From an uncultured Lachnospiraceae bacterium (GTDB lineage: Bacteria > Bacillota > Clostridia > Lachnospirales > Lachnospiraceae): DNA of 64,000 nucleotides. Positions 19,282-27,924 of the stretch are shown here, piece after piece. Within the stretch, counting starts at the first letter, position 1, and the number at the start of each line of letters is the position of its first letter. The stretch covers positions 62,001 to 126,000 of the forward strand of contig CAMXIK010000001.1 in the NCBI GenBank assembly GCA_947243855.1, read 5' to 3'. A program made the translations under genes and the position numbers. The notes beneath the pieces were generated by a model. The model did no database searches and was not told where the DNA came from. It worked only from the letters and a program-made list of their open reading frames with translations.

Positions 19282-20235
19282 ATGAAAAAGAAAGTATTGG
19301 CGCTCGTATTGGGTGCGGCGATGGTAATGACAACGCTTACGGGCTGTGGGTCCGGGGAGAAGCCGGCGACGGCACAGGCTGCGGAAACGGCACAGGTGGC
19401 GGAGGAAGCGGCAGGGGAAGCGGGATCAAGTTCCGAGGAGGCTGGCGCGGAGGAAACAGATGCAGAGGCGGCGAAGGATATTGCTTCTGCAGATGTACAG
19501 GCGATTGTGGACAGAGGCGTGCTGCGGGTAGGCGTGAAAAATGCGGTGATCGGCTTTGGATTTCAGGATGAGCTGACAGGCGAATATTCCGGCATGGAGA
19601 TTTCTCTCGCGGAGAAAATTGCGGAATCCTTGGGCGTGGATGTAGAGTTTACCACCGTGACGGCGGCAACGAGGACGGAGCTTTTGGATTCGGGCGACAT
19701 CGATTGTGTGCTGGCAACATTTACGATCACCGATGAGCGTAAAGAAAGCTGGGATTTCTCCACGCCGTACTACACGGATTATGTGACGGTTCTGGTGCAG
19801 AAGGATTCAGGCATTGCAGGACTGGCGGATCTGAAAGACAAGAAAGTGGGCGTATCCTCCGGTTCTACTTCGGCGAGAAGCCTTGTGGCGGCTATGATTG
19901 AGAACGGTGTGATCGGAGGAGACGGTTTTGATACGGAGACTTTTGACCCGAGCACATGGACGGACGGAATCAGCTTTGCGCAGTATGACGATTATCCCAC
20001 AATTTCTACAGCATTGAGCGCAGGCGAGGTGGACGCTTTCTGCGTGGATAAGTCGATACTGGCAGTTTATCACACGGATGACCGTACCTATATTGAAGAG
20101 AAATTTGCGCCGCAGGAGTATGGCGTGGCTACGAAAAAAGGGTCTGGGTTCAGCGCTTATGTGGACGAATTGGTGACGGGCTGGTTGGCTGACGGCACGA
20201 TCGACGGATTGATTGCGGAGAATGGAATCGAATAA
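19282..20235 (+). CDS. Amino-acid ABC transporter substrate-binding lipoprotein
   Basis: A 317-residue SBP_bac_3 family protein. The signal peptide ends in the lipobox LTGC (about Cys22), so it is anchored to the outer face of the membrane. A low-complexity Ala/Glu/Gly linker (about 28-70) precedes the two-lobed binding domain, which starts at RGVLRVGVKNAVIGFGF and includes the family segments SGMEISLAEKIAESLG and VGVSSGSTSA. The ligand is likely a polar or charged amino acid; the sequence alone does not say which. A strong AGGAGG precedes the ATG. Confidence 0.94.
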   Translation: MKKKVLALVLGAAMVMTTLTGCGSGEKPATAQAAETAQVAEEAAGEAGSSSEEAGAEETDAEAAKDIASADVQAIVDRGVLRVGVKNAVIGFGFQDELTGEYSGMEISLAEKIAESLGVDVEFTTVTAATRTELLDSGDIDCVLATFTITDERKESWDFSTPYYTDYVTVLVQKDSGIAGLADLKDKKVGVSSGSTSARSLVAAMIENGVIGGDGFDTETFDPSTWTDGISFAQYDDYPTISTALSAGEVDAFCVDKSILAVYHTDDRTYIEEKFAPQEYGVATKKGSGFSAYVDELVTGWLADGTIDGLIAENGIE

Positions 20236-20269
20236 CAGCGTGAGAAGAACTTAAAGGAGAGGAAATGTT

Positions 20270-20995
20270 ATGGCCGGATTATTTTCAGCAAGCGCATGGA
20301 ATAAAGTATGGATTTACAGAGGCACCTTTTTGATGGGGCTTAGGAACACCGTGATTTCTGCGGGATTCGGCCTGCTTCTCTCTCTGTGTATCGGAATGAT
20401 CTTGGGATTGTTTGCCACCAGCGGGATAAAACCACTGGCGGCAATCGCCCGAGTTTATGTGGAATTGATACAAAATACGCCGCTGCTTTTGCAGATGTGT
20501 TTTCTCTATTACGCCTTGGCGTTTTCGGGACACGGTTTGGGGATTTTGGTAACGGGCGTGTTGTCGCTCGGCATATACCACGGCGCGTATGTGGCGGAGG
20601 TAGTGCGCGCGGGTATCGAGGCAGTTCCGAAAGGACAGTTTGAGGCGGCTTTCTCGCAAGGCTTCGGTTATCTTGGGAGAATGACTTATATTATCCTCCC
20701 CCAGAGCATTAAGGTGATTCTTCCGCCCATGGTAAATCAGGTGGTGAATATTTTCAAAAATACCTCCTGCCTCTACATTGTGGGCGGGGCGGATCTGATT
20801 TCCATTACCTACAGTTTTGTGACGGGGGAGAACACGGGCGGCGCCTATGCGCCAGCGTATCTTGTGAGCGGTCTGCTGTTCTTCATAGTCTGCTGCCCAT
20901 TGTCTTCACTGGCGAGCATGTGGGAGATTTCTTTGAAGAAGCGGGAGGACCGGAGCGGCAGGATGGATCGGAAGAGATCGGAAAGGGTGGCATAA
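20270..20995 (+). CDS. Amino-acid ABC transporter permease 1
   Basis: A 241-residue HisM/GlnP-type inner-membrane permease with about five hydrophobic segments. The EAA loop that contacts the ATPase is EAAFSQGFGYLGRMTYIILPQ (about 125-145), complete. It starts 34 bases after the binding protein behind AAAGGAG and ends three bases before the second permease, so the two permeases probably form a heterodimer. Confidence 0.93.
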   Translation: MAGLFSASAWNKVWIYRGTFLMGLRNTVISAGFGLLLSLCIGMILGLFATSGIKPLAAIARVYVELIQNTPLLLQMCFLYYALAFSGHGLGILVTGVLSLGIYHGAYVAEVVRAGIEAVPKGQFEAAFSQGFGYLGRMTYIILPQSIKVILPPMVNQVVNIFKNTSCLYIVGGADLISITYSFVTGENTGGAYAPAYLVSGLLFFIVCCPLSSLASMWEISLKKREDRSGRMDRKRSERVA

Positions 20996-20998
20996 TTT

Positions 20999-21760
20999 AT
21001 GGAGACGATCAGAGGAAGCTTGTCTATCCTAACAAACGGCGCAGTTTTGCTCTATCTTTTGAAGGGCGTGGCCTTTACCGTTATCATTTCCCTGACAGCC
21101 GTGGTCATCGGCCTGTTGTTCGGATCAGTGTTAGCGCTCCTTCGAAATTATTGTAACAGCAGGAAAACGGCGATATTTAAGTGGCTGGCGGTAGCATACA
21201 TAGAGATTTTCCGAAACACGCCGCTGCTTTTATGGATCTTTATTTGTCTGGTGTTCTGCCCCTGTCCGGAATTTTTAGGGCGGAAGATGTGGGGGCTTTC
21301 CTCTGCAGAAGTGAAGCTTTTATTTAAAACGGCGGTGGCGTTGATTTTATTTACGTCCTCTGTCATTGCAGAGATTGTCCGGGGCGGGCTGAATTCAGTG
21401 GCGGAAGGACAATTTGAGGCGGGACATTCCCAAGGATTTGGTACGGTACAGATTATGCTTTATATTGTGCTTCCGCAAGCCTATAGAAATATTGTGCCAA
21501 CCCTGCTCAGCCAGATCATTACCACGATCAAGGACTCGTCCTATTTGGCGAATGTGGCGACGATTGAATTGATGGCGAGGGTGAAAAAGATTTTGAGTTC
21601 GGCACAGAAATATAACGGCATGGGGACAGTCAACGTGTCGGATGTATTTGTGCTCTTCGGTTTTGCCTGCCTGATTTACTTTGTCATTAACTTTACCATT
21701 TCCTTTTTTGTGAGGAATATGCAGAAGAAGCGGAAGCGGGCGGTGCCAGTGAGAGCTTAA
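20999..21760 (+). CDS. Amino-acid ABC transporter permease 2
   Basis: A 253-residue permease, paralogous to the preceding one, with the same five-helix layout. Its EAA loop reads EAGHSQGFGTVQIMLYIVLPQ, and the conserved YIEIFRNTPLLLWIF lies in the first half. It ends in a basic tail. The three-base spacing from the upstream permease indicates strict co-expression. Confidence 0.93.
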   Translation: METIRGSLSILTNGAVLLYLLKGVAFTVIISLTAVVIGLLFGSVLALLRNYCNSRKTAIFKWLAVAYIEIFRNTPLLLWIFICLVFCPCPEFLGRKMWGLSSAEVKLLFKTAVALILFTSSVIAEIVRGGLNSVAEGQFEAGHSQGFGTVQIMLYIVLPQAYRNIVPTLLSQIITTIKDSSYLANVATIELMARVKKILSSAQKYNGMGTVNVSDVFVLFGFACLIYFVINFTISFFVRNMQKKRKRAVPVRA

Positions 21761-21814
21761 AGATCGTCAGAAAAAGGGAATATGACGAAAAGAAAAGCGG
21801 CAGGGAGAGACGGG

Positions 21815-22429
21815 ATGGAACAATATGTAATTACGATTTCAAGACAATTTGGGAGTATGGGAAGAACCATTGCCAAACAGATGGCTAGGGAACTTGGCAT
21901 TGAATTTTACGACAGGGATATCGTGGAGGAGACTGCGAAGCGGATGGGGCTGCCGGTATCTGTGATCAGCGCCAAGGAGGAAAACGCCAATTCTATTTAT
22001 TTTAGGAGGCAGTACCCTTTGGGGATGGGCGTTTCCAATATGCAGGACGAGATATTCAACATTCAAAAAAATATCATAGAAGATCTGGCGAAGAAGGAGT
22101 CCTGCATTATTGTGGGCAGATGTGCGGATTCCATTCTGGCGGACAGCAAAAACCGACTCAGTATTTATATTTATGCGCCTTATGAGAAGCGGCTGCAAAA
22201 CTGTACGGAAATTTTAAAGATGGAAGAGAAGACGGCGAGAAAAATGATTCGGGAGGTGGATCGTTCCCGGGAACTGTACCACAGAAGATACTGTCCGGAA
22301 TATACGGACGCTTTTTCCAACCGGGACGTTCTGATCGATTCAAGCCGTTTTGGAATAGAAAAAACAGCGGAGATATTAGTGAAGCTGGCGTTGGATTTAT
22401 ATGGGGGCGTACTATGGACGAACGAATGA
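21815..22429 (+). CDS. Cytidylate-kinase-like family protein
   Basis: About 204 residues, of the Cytidylate_kin2 family: P-loop kinase-like proteins whose substrate is unknown. The N-terminal YVITISRQFGSMGRTIA is the modified P-loop, followed by IEFYDRDIVEETAKR and CIIVGRCAD segments typical of the family. An upstream in-frame ATG at 21782 adds 11 charged residues. I chose 21815 because the family normally begins directly at the ITISRQFGS strand and GGGAG precedes it. Its end overlaps the ATP-grasp gene by 16 bases, tying it to that pathway rather than to CMP metabolism. Confidence 0.82.
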   Translation: MEQYVITISRQFGSMGRTIAKQMARELGIEFYDRDIVEETAKRMGLPVSVISAKEENANSIYFRRQYPLGMGVSNMQDEIFNIQKNIIEDLAKKESCIIVGRCADSILADSKNRLSIYIYAPYEKRLQNCTEILKMEEKTARKMIREVDRSRELYHRRYCPEYTDAFSNRDVLIDSSRFGIEKTAEILVKLALDLYGGVLWTNE

Positions 22430-23745
22430 GCAGATTAGAACTGTTACAGCACACGGATGCGGTCAACGAACTGTTGGCGCGCTACGGCGTAAAATTCGGT
22501 ATCTATAAAAATAATGAATTCAGGGAGCAGCTTTTTCCGTTTGACGCCATTCCGAGGGTGATTGAGTGCGGGGAGTTTGCATTTTTGGAGCGCGGCCTGA
22601 AACAGCGGGTTATGGCCCTGAATCTTTTCCTGAAAGATATTTACAGCAAAAAACAGATTGTAAAGGACAAGGTTGTGCCGGAAGATTTTATTTTCGCTTC
22701 CAGCGGTTATATGGCGGAGTGCGAGGGCGCCATGCCGCCCAAGGGGATTTACTCCCATATTTCGGGCATTGATTTAGTGAAGGGAAAGGACGGGGAGTGG
22801 TATATTTTGGAGGATAATCTGCGGGTGCCCTCCGGCGCTTCTTATCCCATGATTGCCAGAGAGTTCTGCAGAAGAAGTTCGCCCAATACCTTTCATGACA
22901 ATCATCTGGAGGATAACCGGAATTATGCGGCGCTTTTGCGGCGGACGATGGACTATGTGAATACCGGCGGGCATACGGTGATCCTCACGCCGGGACGGTA
23001 TAATGCGGCTTATTTTGAACATTCCTATCTGGCGGAAAAGACGGGAGCGCATTTGGTAAATGGTTCGGAGCTTATGGTAGAGGACGATAAACTCTATTAT
23101 GTGGCGGTGGACGGACGAAGAGAACGCGTAGGGGCGGTATACAGACGAATCTCGGACGAATATCTGGACCCCATGAACTTTAAGCCGGAGTCGTTGATCG
23201 GCATTCCGCATATTTATGATGTGTTCCGCAAGGGCAATGTGGCGCTTATGAATGCGCCGGGCAATGGCGTGGCGGATGACAAAGGAATCTATTATTTTGT
23301 GCCGAAGATGATTCAATATTACTTGCATGAGGAACCGATTTTGTCCAATGCGCCCACCTATCTGCCTTTTTATGAGGAGGACATGCAGTATGTGCTTGCC
23401 CATTTTGACGAGCTGGTATTGAAGGACGTGGCGGAAGCCGGCGGTTACGGCGTGGTTTTTGGCAGAAGCATGTCGAAAGCGCAGAAGGAAGAATTTATCG
23501 CGCTGTTACAAAAAGAGCCGAGAAGGTTTATCGCGCAGGAAATTATTGATTTTCAGGATCTGGATATCTTAGAAGAGGGAAGCGTGATTCCGCGGAAGGC
23601 GGATCTGAGGGCTTTTGTGCTGACGGCGGAAGAGCCTGTCGTGTGGAAAAGCGGTCTAACGCGGTTTTCCAGAAATCCCGATTCGTTCATTGTCAATTCA
23701 TCGCAGGGAGGAGGATTTAAAGATACATGGGTATTATCTCAGTAG
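22414..23745 (+). CDS. Circularly permuted ATP-grasp protein
   Basis: A 443-residue CP_ATPgrasp family enzyme (formerly DUF404/DUF407, COG2308). Such enzymes are predicted to form amide or peptide bonds using ATP. Diagnostic segments are FLKDIYSKKQIVKDKVVPEDFI, the GEWYILEDNLRVPSGASY region, the VLKDVAEAGGYGVVFG nucleotide loop and the terminal SSQGGGFKDTWVL. It overlaps genes on both sides, upstream by 16 and downstream by 19 bases. The adjacent alpha-E and transglutaminase genes complete a widely conserved trio for which a role in peptide synthesis or modification has been proposed but not shown. Confidence 0.9.
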   Translation: MDERMSRLELLQHTDAVNELLARYGVKFGIYKNNEFREQLFPFDAIPRVIECGEFAFLERGLKQRVMALNLFLKDIYSKKQIVKDKVVPEDFIFASSGYMAECEGAMPPKGIYSHISGIDLVKGKDGEWYILEDNLRVPSGASYPMIAREFCRRSSPNTFHDNHLEDNRNYAALLRRTMDYVNTGGHTVILTPGRYNAAYFEHSYLAEKTGAHLVNGSELMVEDDKLYYVAVDGRRERVGAVYRRISDEYLDPMNFKPESLIGIPHIYDVFRKGNVALMNAPGNGVADDKGIYYFVPKMIQYYLHEEPILSNAPTYLPFYEEDMQYVLAHFDELVLKDVAEAGGYGVVFGRSMSKAQKEEFIALLQKEPRRFIAQEIIDFQDLDILEEGSVIPRKADLRAFVLTAEEPVVWKSGLTRFSRNPDSFIVNSSQGGGFKDTWVLSQ

Positions 23746-24389
23746 AACAGGCGGACCGGTTATATTGGCTGGGAAGGTATACGGAGCGGGTCTACACGAC
23801 GCTTCGTATGTTTTGCCAAAGCTTTGACGTTATGATCGACGAGCTAAGGGACAGTTACAGCGAGTTTTGCAAAAAGATAGATATTCCCGATATTTATGGG
23901 GATAAAGATACTTTTTTGAAGGTGTATCCGTTTGATCTGGAAAATCCCGATTCCATTATCAGTAATCTTGACAGGGCTTATGATAATGCGGTGGTGCTCA
24001 GAGAGAGTATCGGTTCCGAGGCGCTGTCCTACATACAGTTGGCGGTCTATGAAATGAATAAGGCCAGCGTCAGCAAAGCGCCGTTAATCGAGCTGCAGCA
24101 TGTGATCGATGATCTGCTGGCTTTCTGGGGCATTGCGGACGATCAGATTGACTCGGAACAGATTCGCAACATTATCAAAGCAGGCAAACGCATCGAGCGG
24201 ATCGATCTCTATGCCAGATTAGGCGTGGCAGGACAGGAGCTGGCTCGGGAAGTGCATCGCATGATTCCGCGGGTTGAGAGAAGCGGTCTGGAATATGAGG
24301 CGGATCAATTGAAGCTGCTTAAGGAGTTGGCGGAAGACTCGGAACCGGACTATTACAGGATTGTGCGGGAAGTGGAGACGGTTATATAG
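23727..24389 (+). CDS. Alpha-E domain protein
   Basis: A 220-residue, almost entirely helical protein of the alpha-E family (DUF403, COG2307). The start MGIISVEQADRLYWLGRYTERVYTTLR is the family hallmark, with conserved Glu/Arg on successive helices. Its biochemical role is unknown, but it nearly always accompanies the circularly permuted ATP-grasp and transglutaminase-like proteins, as here. It overlaps the ATP-grasp gene by 19 bases. Confidence 0.9.
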   Translation: MGIISVEQADRLYWLGRYTERVYTTLRMFCQSFDVMIDELRDSYSEFCKKIDIPDIYGDKDTFLKVYPFDLENPDSIISNLDRAYDNAVVLRESIGSEALSYIQLAVYEMNKASVSKAPLIELQHVIDDLLAFWGIADDQIDSEQIRNIIKAGKRIERIDLYARLGVAGQELAREVHRMIPRVERSGLEYEADQLKLLKELAEDSEPDYYRIVREVETVI

Positions 24390-24402
24390 CGAGAGGTGGA
24401 TT

Positions 24403-25191
24403 GTGAAACGACTGCATTTTGATTATTTTATGAAAATTGATTATTCGGAAGCGGTGTCTCTTTGCCATTTTACGATAAAGTGTTTTCCTCAAAACACAAA
24501 ACGGCAGAGAGTGGAGGGTGTGTCCATTGCGCTGTCGCCTGCCGTGCCTTACAGCATAGGAGCCGATTCCTTTGGAAACCGGCAGATATACGGGCGGGAC
24601 GACATTGCGCACCATAGTTTTTCTTTTCGGATTACGGGGAAAGTCCGCACGGGTCTTTCTGCATGGGAGGAGGACGCTGATGTTGACCAGACGGCAGTTT
24701 TTCGATATCCCCACGGGTTAAATCAGGCCGGAAAAGGCCTGCGGGCTTACCATGATAAGATCGGGAAAGAACTGCCGGAAGACGCATACGGAAAAAGTTT
24801 GTGTATCATGCACAGATTGTATCAGGACTTTACTTATGAGAAAGGCATCACCGATATGAATACGACAGCGGAGGAGGCTTTTTATCTGGGGAAGGGCGTG
24901 TGTCAGGATTACGCGCATATCTTGATTGCCTTGCTCCAAATGGAGGGGATTCCCGCCCGGTATGTGACGGGTATGTTGATAGGCGAGGGAGCCAGTCATG
25001 CATGGGTGGAGGTTCTGCATGAGGGAAGATGGTATGGTCTTGATCCGACGAACGACAGTCCGGTGACGGACGCTCACATTAGAATCGGCGCAGGCAGGGA
25101 GGCTTCGGATTGCCTGATCAACCGGGGTATTATGCACGGCGGCGGTACGCAGGTACAGACCATAGAGGTGATTGTAAGCGAAGAGGATTGA
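24403..25191 (+). CDS. Transglutaminase-like cysteine protease/amidase
   Basis: A 262-residue transglutaminase-core protein. The catalytic triad is visible: Cys167 in GKGVCQDYAHI, His199 in SHAWVEVL and Asp214 in GLDPTND. The N-terminal third is the beta-rich domain commonly found in bacterial members. The start is GTG at 24403 after GAGAGGTG; an upstream frame to 24361 only overlaps the previous gene. With the ATP-grasp and alpha-E proteins it forms the conserved trio, where it may hydrolyse or transfer the amide bonds the ATP-grasp makes. Confidence 0.9.
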   Translation: MKRLHFDYFMKIDYSEAVSLCHFTIKCFPQNTKRQRVEGVSIALSPAVPYSIGADSFGNRQIYGRDDIAHHSFSFRITGKVRTGLSAWEEDADVDQTAVFRYPHGLNQAGKGLRAYHDKIGKELPEDAYGKSLCIMHRLYQDFTYEKGITDMNTTAEEAFYLGKGVCQDYAHILIALLQMEGIPARYVTGMLIGEGASHAWVEVLHEGRWYGLDPTNDSPVTDAHIRIGAGREASDCLINRGIMHGGGTQVQTIEVIVSEED

Positions 25192-25211
25192 CGCTTCGGA
25201 ACGGAGGAAAC

Positions 25212-26174
25212 ATGATTGAGACGGTAACGTCCATTGCGCTGCCGGCGGATGAGACGCTTTCCATCAGGAAACAGCGGATCGAACCGAAAGAAAAGAGCGG
25301 CGTTGAAAAAAGAATCAGTATTGTGACAGGCATACATGGAGACGAACTGGAAGGACAGTATGTCTGTTTTGAATTGGCAAGACGCATAAAGCGGCGGATG
25401 GAGTGTTTAAAAGGAATTGTAGATATTTATCCGGCGTTAAATCCGCTGGGAATTGATTCCGTAACAAGGGGGATTCCGGCTTTTGATCTGGACATGAACC
25501 GGTTGTTTCCGGGGTGTCAGGACGGCAATATGACGGAATATCTGGCGTCTCAGATTGTACAGGACTTGTCGGGTTCTGCGGTGGTACTGGATATCCACGC
25601 CAGTAATATTTATCTCACGGAGATCCCCCAGATCCGCGTCAATGAGCTGCACGAGCGGGAGCTGGTTCCGCTTGCGGCACAGACGGGCGTAGATTTTATC
25701 TGGGTACATGGGGCAAGCACCGTGTTGGAATCGACGCTGGCCTACAGCTTAAATAGTACAGGCACGCCGACGCTGGTGGTGGAGATGGGCGTGGGGATGC
25801 GCATTACCAAGTCTTACGGGGATCAGTTGGCGGACGGTATTTTGCATTTGATGAAAGAACTGGGTTTATGGACGGGGGAAACGGCGGGTGTCAGAAAGCC
25901 CGTGATCTCCAAAGATCCCGATGACGTGGCATATCTCAACGCCGCCACCGGCGGTATTTTTGTGCCGGTTGTGAAGCATTGGGAATGTCTGCATAAGGGG
26001 CAGTTGATCGGCCAGATTATCGACCCGCTGGCTGGAACGGTGGTAGATGAAGTGGCGGCGCCGATGGACGGCATTTTATTTACCATCAGGGAATATCCGG
26101 TGGTAGACGAGGGTTCCCTGATCGGAAGGCTGCTTTGTAAAAAAGCCTGCGGACACCTGTGGGAGGAGAAATGA
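25212..26174 (+). CDS. M14/AstE-like zinc carboxypeptidase or deacylase
   Basis: A 320-residue member of the succinylglutamate desuccinylase/aspartoacylase branch of M14, which cleaves amide bonds of N-acyl amino acids or small peptides. Zinc ligands are His42 and Glu45 (IHGDELEG) and His129 (VVLDIHAS), and the likely catalytic Glu is 191 (TLVVEMGVG). All are intact. A biotin-lipoyl-like C-terminal segment (about 255-315) is present. The start follows GGAGG; the longer frame to 25110 overlaps the upstream gene and is rejected. The ATGA overlap with the next gene pairs it with a degenerate paralogue. Confidence 0.88.
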   Translation: MIETVTSIALPADETLSIRKQRIEPKEKSGVEKRISIVTGIHGDELEGQYVCFELARRIKRRMECLKGIVDIYPALNPLGIDSVTRGIPAFDLDMNRLFPGCQDGNMTEYLASQIVQDLSGSAVVLDIHASNIYLTEIPQIRVNELHERELVPLAAQTGVDFIWVHGASTVLESTLAYSLNSTGTPTLVVEMGVGMRITKSYGDQLADGILHLMKELGLWTGETAGVRKPVISKDPDDVAYLNAATGGIFVPVVKHWECLHKGQLIGQIIDPLAGTVVDEVAAPMDGILFTIREYPVVDEGSLIGRLLCKKACGHLWEEK

Positions 26175-27103
26175 AGAAAATTATAGTTTACGAAATAAAG
26201 GGGCTATACCGGGATAACTTTCGGGTAACGGGCTATGAGTTTGGAGAAGGCGAAAAGGCAGTCTGCATCGTCGGGAGTATGCGGGGCAATGAGGTACAGC
26301 AGTTGTATTGCTGCTCCCAGCTTGTCCGGAAATTGAAGCAGATGGAGGCGGAGGGGAAGCTTACGAAGGGACAAAAGATTTTGGTAGTTCCCTGCGTAAA
26401 TCCGTACTCCGTGAACACGCAGAAGCGGTTTTGGCCGGTGGATAATACGGATATTAACAGAATGTTTCCCGGTTACTGTCTGGGGGAAACGACCCAGCGT
26501 ATTGCGGACGGCGTATTTCAGGTGATTTCCGAGTATCGTTTCGGCATTCAGTTTACTTCCTTTTATATGCCGGGAGAGTTTATGCCCCATGTGCGCATGA
26601 TGTCTACGGGTTTTGAAGATACGGAGACTGCAAAGCAGTTCGGTATGCCCTATGTGGTGCTGAGGCAGGTGCGGCCCTATGATACGACTACGTTAAATTA
26701 TAACTGGCAGATTTGGGAGACACAGGCATTCAGCATGTATACGACGACCACGACACGGGTGGACAAGCAAAGCGCGAGAGAAGCGCTTCGGGGGATTCTT
26801 ACCTTTATGCAGAAGCAGGGAATCATACAATATCATGGGCATGACGGGTACGTGTCCCTGGTGGTAAAGGATGTGGATATGGTTCCAGTCCGGACAGGCA
26901 GGGCGGGATTGTTTGATCCTCTTGTTACAGTGGGTATGGAGGTGGAGCGGGGACAGATTCTGGCGCGCATCATCGATGCCTATGAAGGGGAGGCTATCGA
27001 GGAATTGTACGCGCCTGTGGACGGGATTGTGTTTTTTATGCACGGCGAGCCGCTTACTTACTCAAATACGGCGGTGTTTAAGCTGGTGGTGCGGGAGGAA
27101 TAG
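26171..27103 (+). CDS. M14/AstE-like paralogue lacking zinc ligands
   Basis: A 310-residue protein of the same family and layout as the preceding gene, including NPYSVNTQKRFWPVDNTDINRMFPG (compare NPLG...DLDMNRLFPG) and the C-terminal lipoyl-like segment. The metal site is degraded: the HGDE motif reads RGNE (Arg38, Glu41), the DIH motif reads GIQF near 125-129, and no equivalent of the catalytic Glu is evident. It is probably a non-catalytic partner of the active paralogue, or uses a changed chemistry. The start ATG overlaps the upstream stop (ATGA) behind GGGAGGAG. It is the last gene of the operon. Confidence 0.82.
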   Translation: MKKIIVYEIKGLYRDNFRVTGYEFGEGEKAVCIVGSMRGNEVQQLYCCSQLVRKLKQMEAEGKLTKGQKILVVPCVNPYSVNTQKRFWPVDNTDINRMFPGYCLGETTQRIADGVFQVISEYRFGIQFTSFYMPGEFMPHVRMMSTGFEDTETAKQFGMPYVVLRQVRPYDTTTLNYNWQIWETQAFSMYTTTTTRVDKQSAREALRGILTFMQKQGIIQYHGHDGYVSLVVKDVDMVPVRTGRAGLFDPLVTVGMEVERGQILARIIDAYEGEAIEELYAPVDGIVFFMHGEPLTYSNTAVFKLVVREE

Positions 27104-27110
27104 GAGAAGG

Positions 27111-27130
27111 GCGCACCTGTGACGGTGCGC
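27111..27130 (+). terminator. First hairpin after the ATP-grasp operon
   Basis: Perfect 7-bp stem GCGCACC/GGTGCGC with a 6-base loop, 8 bases after the last stop codon; followed by an A+T-rich stretch but no T-run. Confidence 0.5.
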
Positions 27131-27150
27131 GAATATATTGTGAGACAGTG

Positions 27151-27186
27151 AAGGGAGATTCAAGGAATGGGGAATCTCCCTTTCCG
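27151..27186 (+). terminator. Intrinsic terminator ending the ATP-grasp operon
   Basis: Perfect 11-bp stem AAGGGAGATTC (27151-27161) with its complement at 27172-27182, the descending arm ending in CTTTCC. It isolates the operon from pth. Confidence 0.7.
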
Positions 27187-27272
27187 CATATAAGCAGGCT
27201 GAAAGAATGGGCTTGTTATGCGGCGGAGATATTGTTAAAATGGAACAGACGGCACAGGAAGCAGAGGTAATT

Positions 27273-27875
27273 ATGTATATCATTGTAGGACTAGGAAACC
27301 CCGATAAAAAATATATAAATACGAGACACAATATCGGCTTCGAGGTGATCGACGCGATTGCGGAGAAGAATGAAATTGTGCTGGGAGAAAAAAAGCATAA
27401 GGCTGTGATCGGCAAGGGCATGGTGGCAGGACAAAAAACGGTTCTGGTAAAACCGCTTACCTATATGAATTTGAGTGGTGAGAGCGTCCGCAGCGTCATA
27501 GACTTTTATAAAGTGGACGAGAAGAGCGAACTGATCGTAATTTCTGACGATATCAGTCTGGATGTGGGACAGATTCGGATTCGCAAGCGGGGAAGCGCAG
27601 GCGGGCATAACGGCCTGAAAAATATTATTTTACATCTGGGACACGATTCCTTTATCCGGGTGAGGATGGGTGTGGGAGACAAGCCGCCGAAGCTGGATTT
27701 AGTGGACTATGTGCTGGGACATTTCCTGCCGGAGGAGCGGGAAGCAGTGACGGAGAGTGTCCGAAATGCGGCTCTTGCGATTGAGACGGTGATTGCCGAA
27801 GGGCCGGATGCCGCTATGAATCAATATAATACCCGCAAACGGCCGATGCCGGAGCAGGAAGAAGGCGGCGCGTAA
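27273..27875 (+). CDS. pth: Peptidyl-tRNA hydrolase
   Basis: A 200-residue enzyme that releases peptides from stalled peptidyl-tRNA. The N-terminus MYIIVGLGNPDKKYINTRHNIGF contains the conserved Asn and catalytic His (TRHN); KPLTYMNLSG and GSAGGHNGLK are also intact. The frame extends upstream to 27207, but the ATG at 27273 follows AGAGGTAATT and matches the family start. It is followed 49 bases later by mfd, the usual pth-mfd order in Firmicutes. Confidence 0.96.
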   Translation: MYIIVGLGNPDKKYINTRHNIGFEVIDAIAEKNEIVLGEKKHKAVIGKGMVAGQKTVLVKPLTYMNLSGESVRSVIDFYKVDEKSELIVISDDISLDVGQIRIRKRGSAGGHNGLKNIILHLGHDSFIRVRMGVGDKPPKLDLVDYVLGHFLPEEREAVTESVRNAALAIETVIAEGPDAAMNQYNTRKRPMPEQEEGGA

Positions 27876-27924
27876 TTTGGCGGTTTTGGAAAAGCGGATA
27901 GGATAGCGATAGAAAGAGGTTTGC

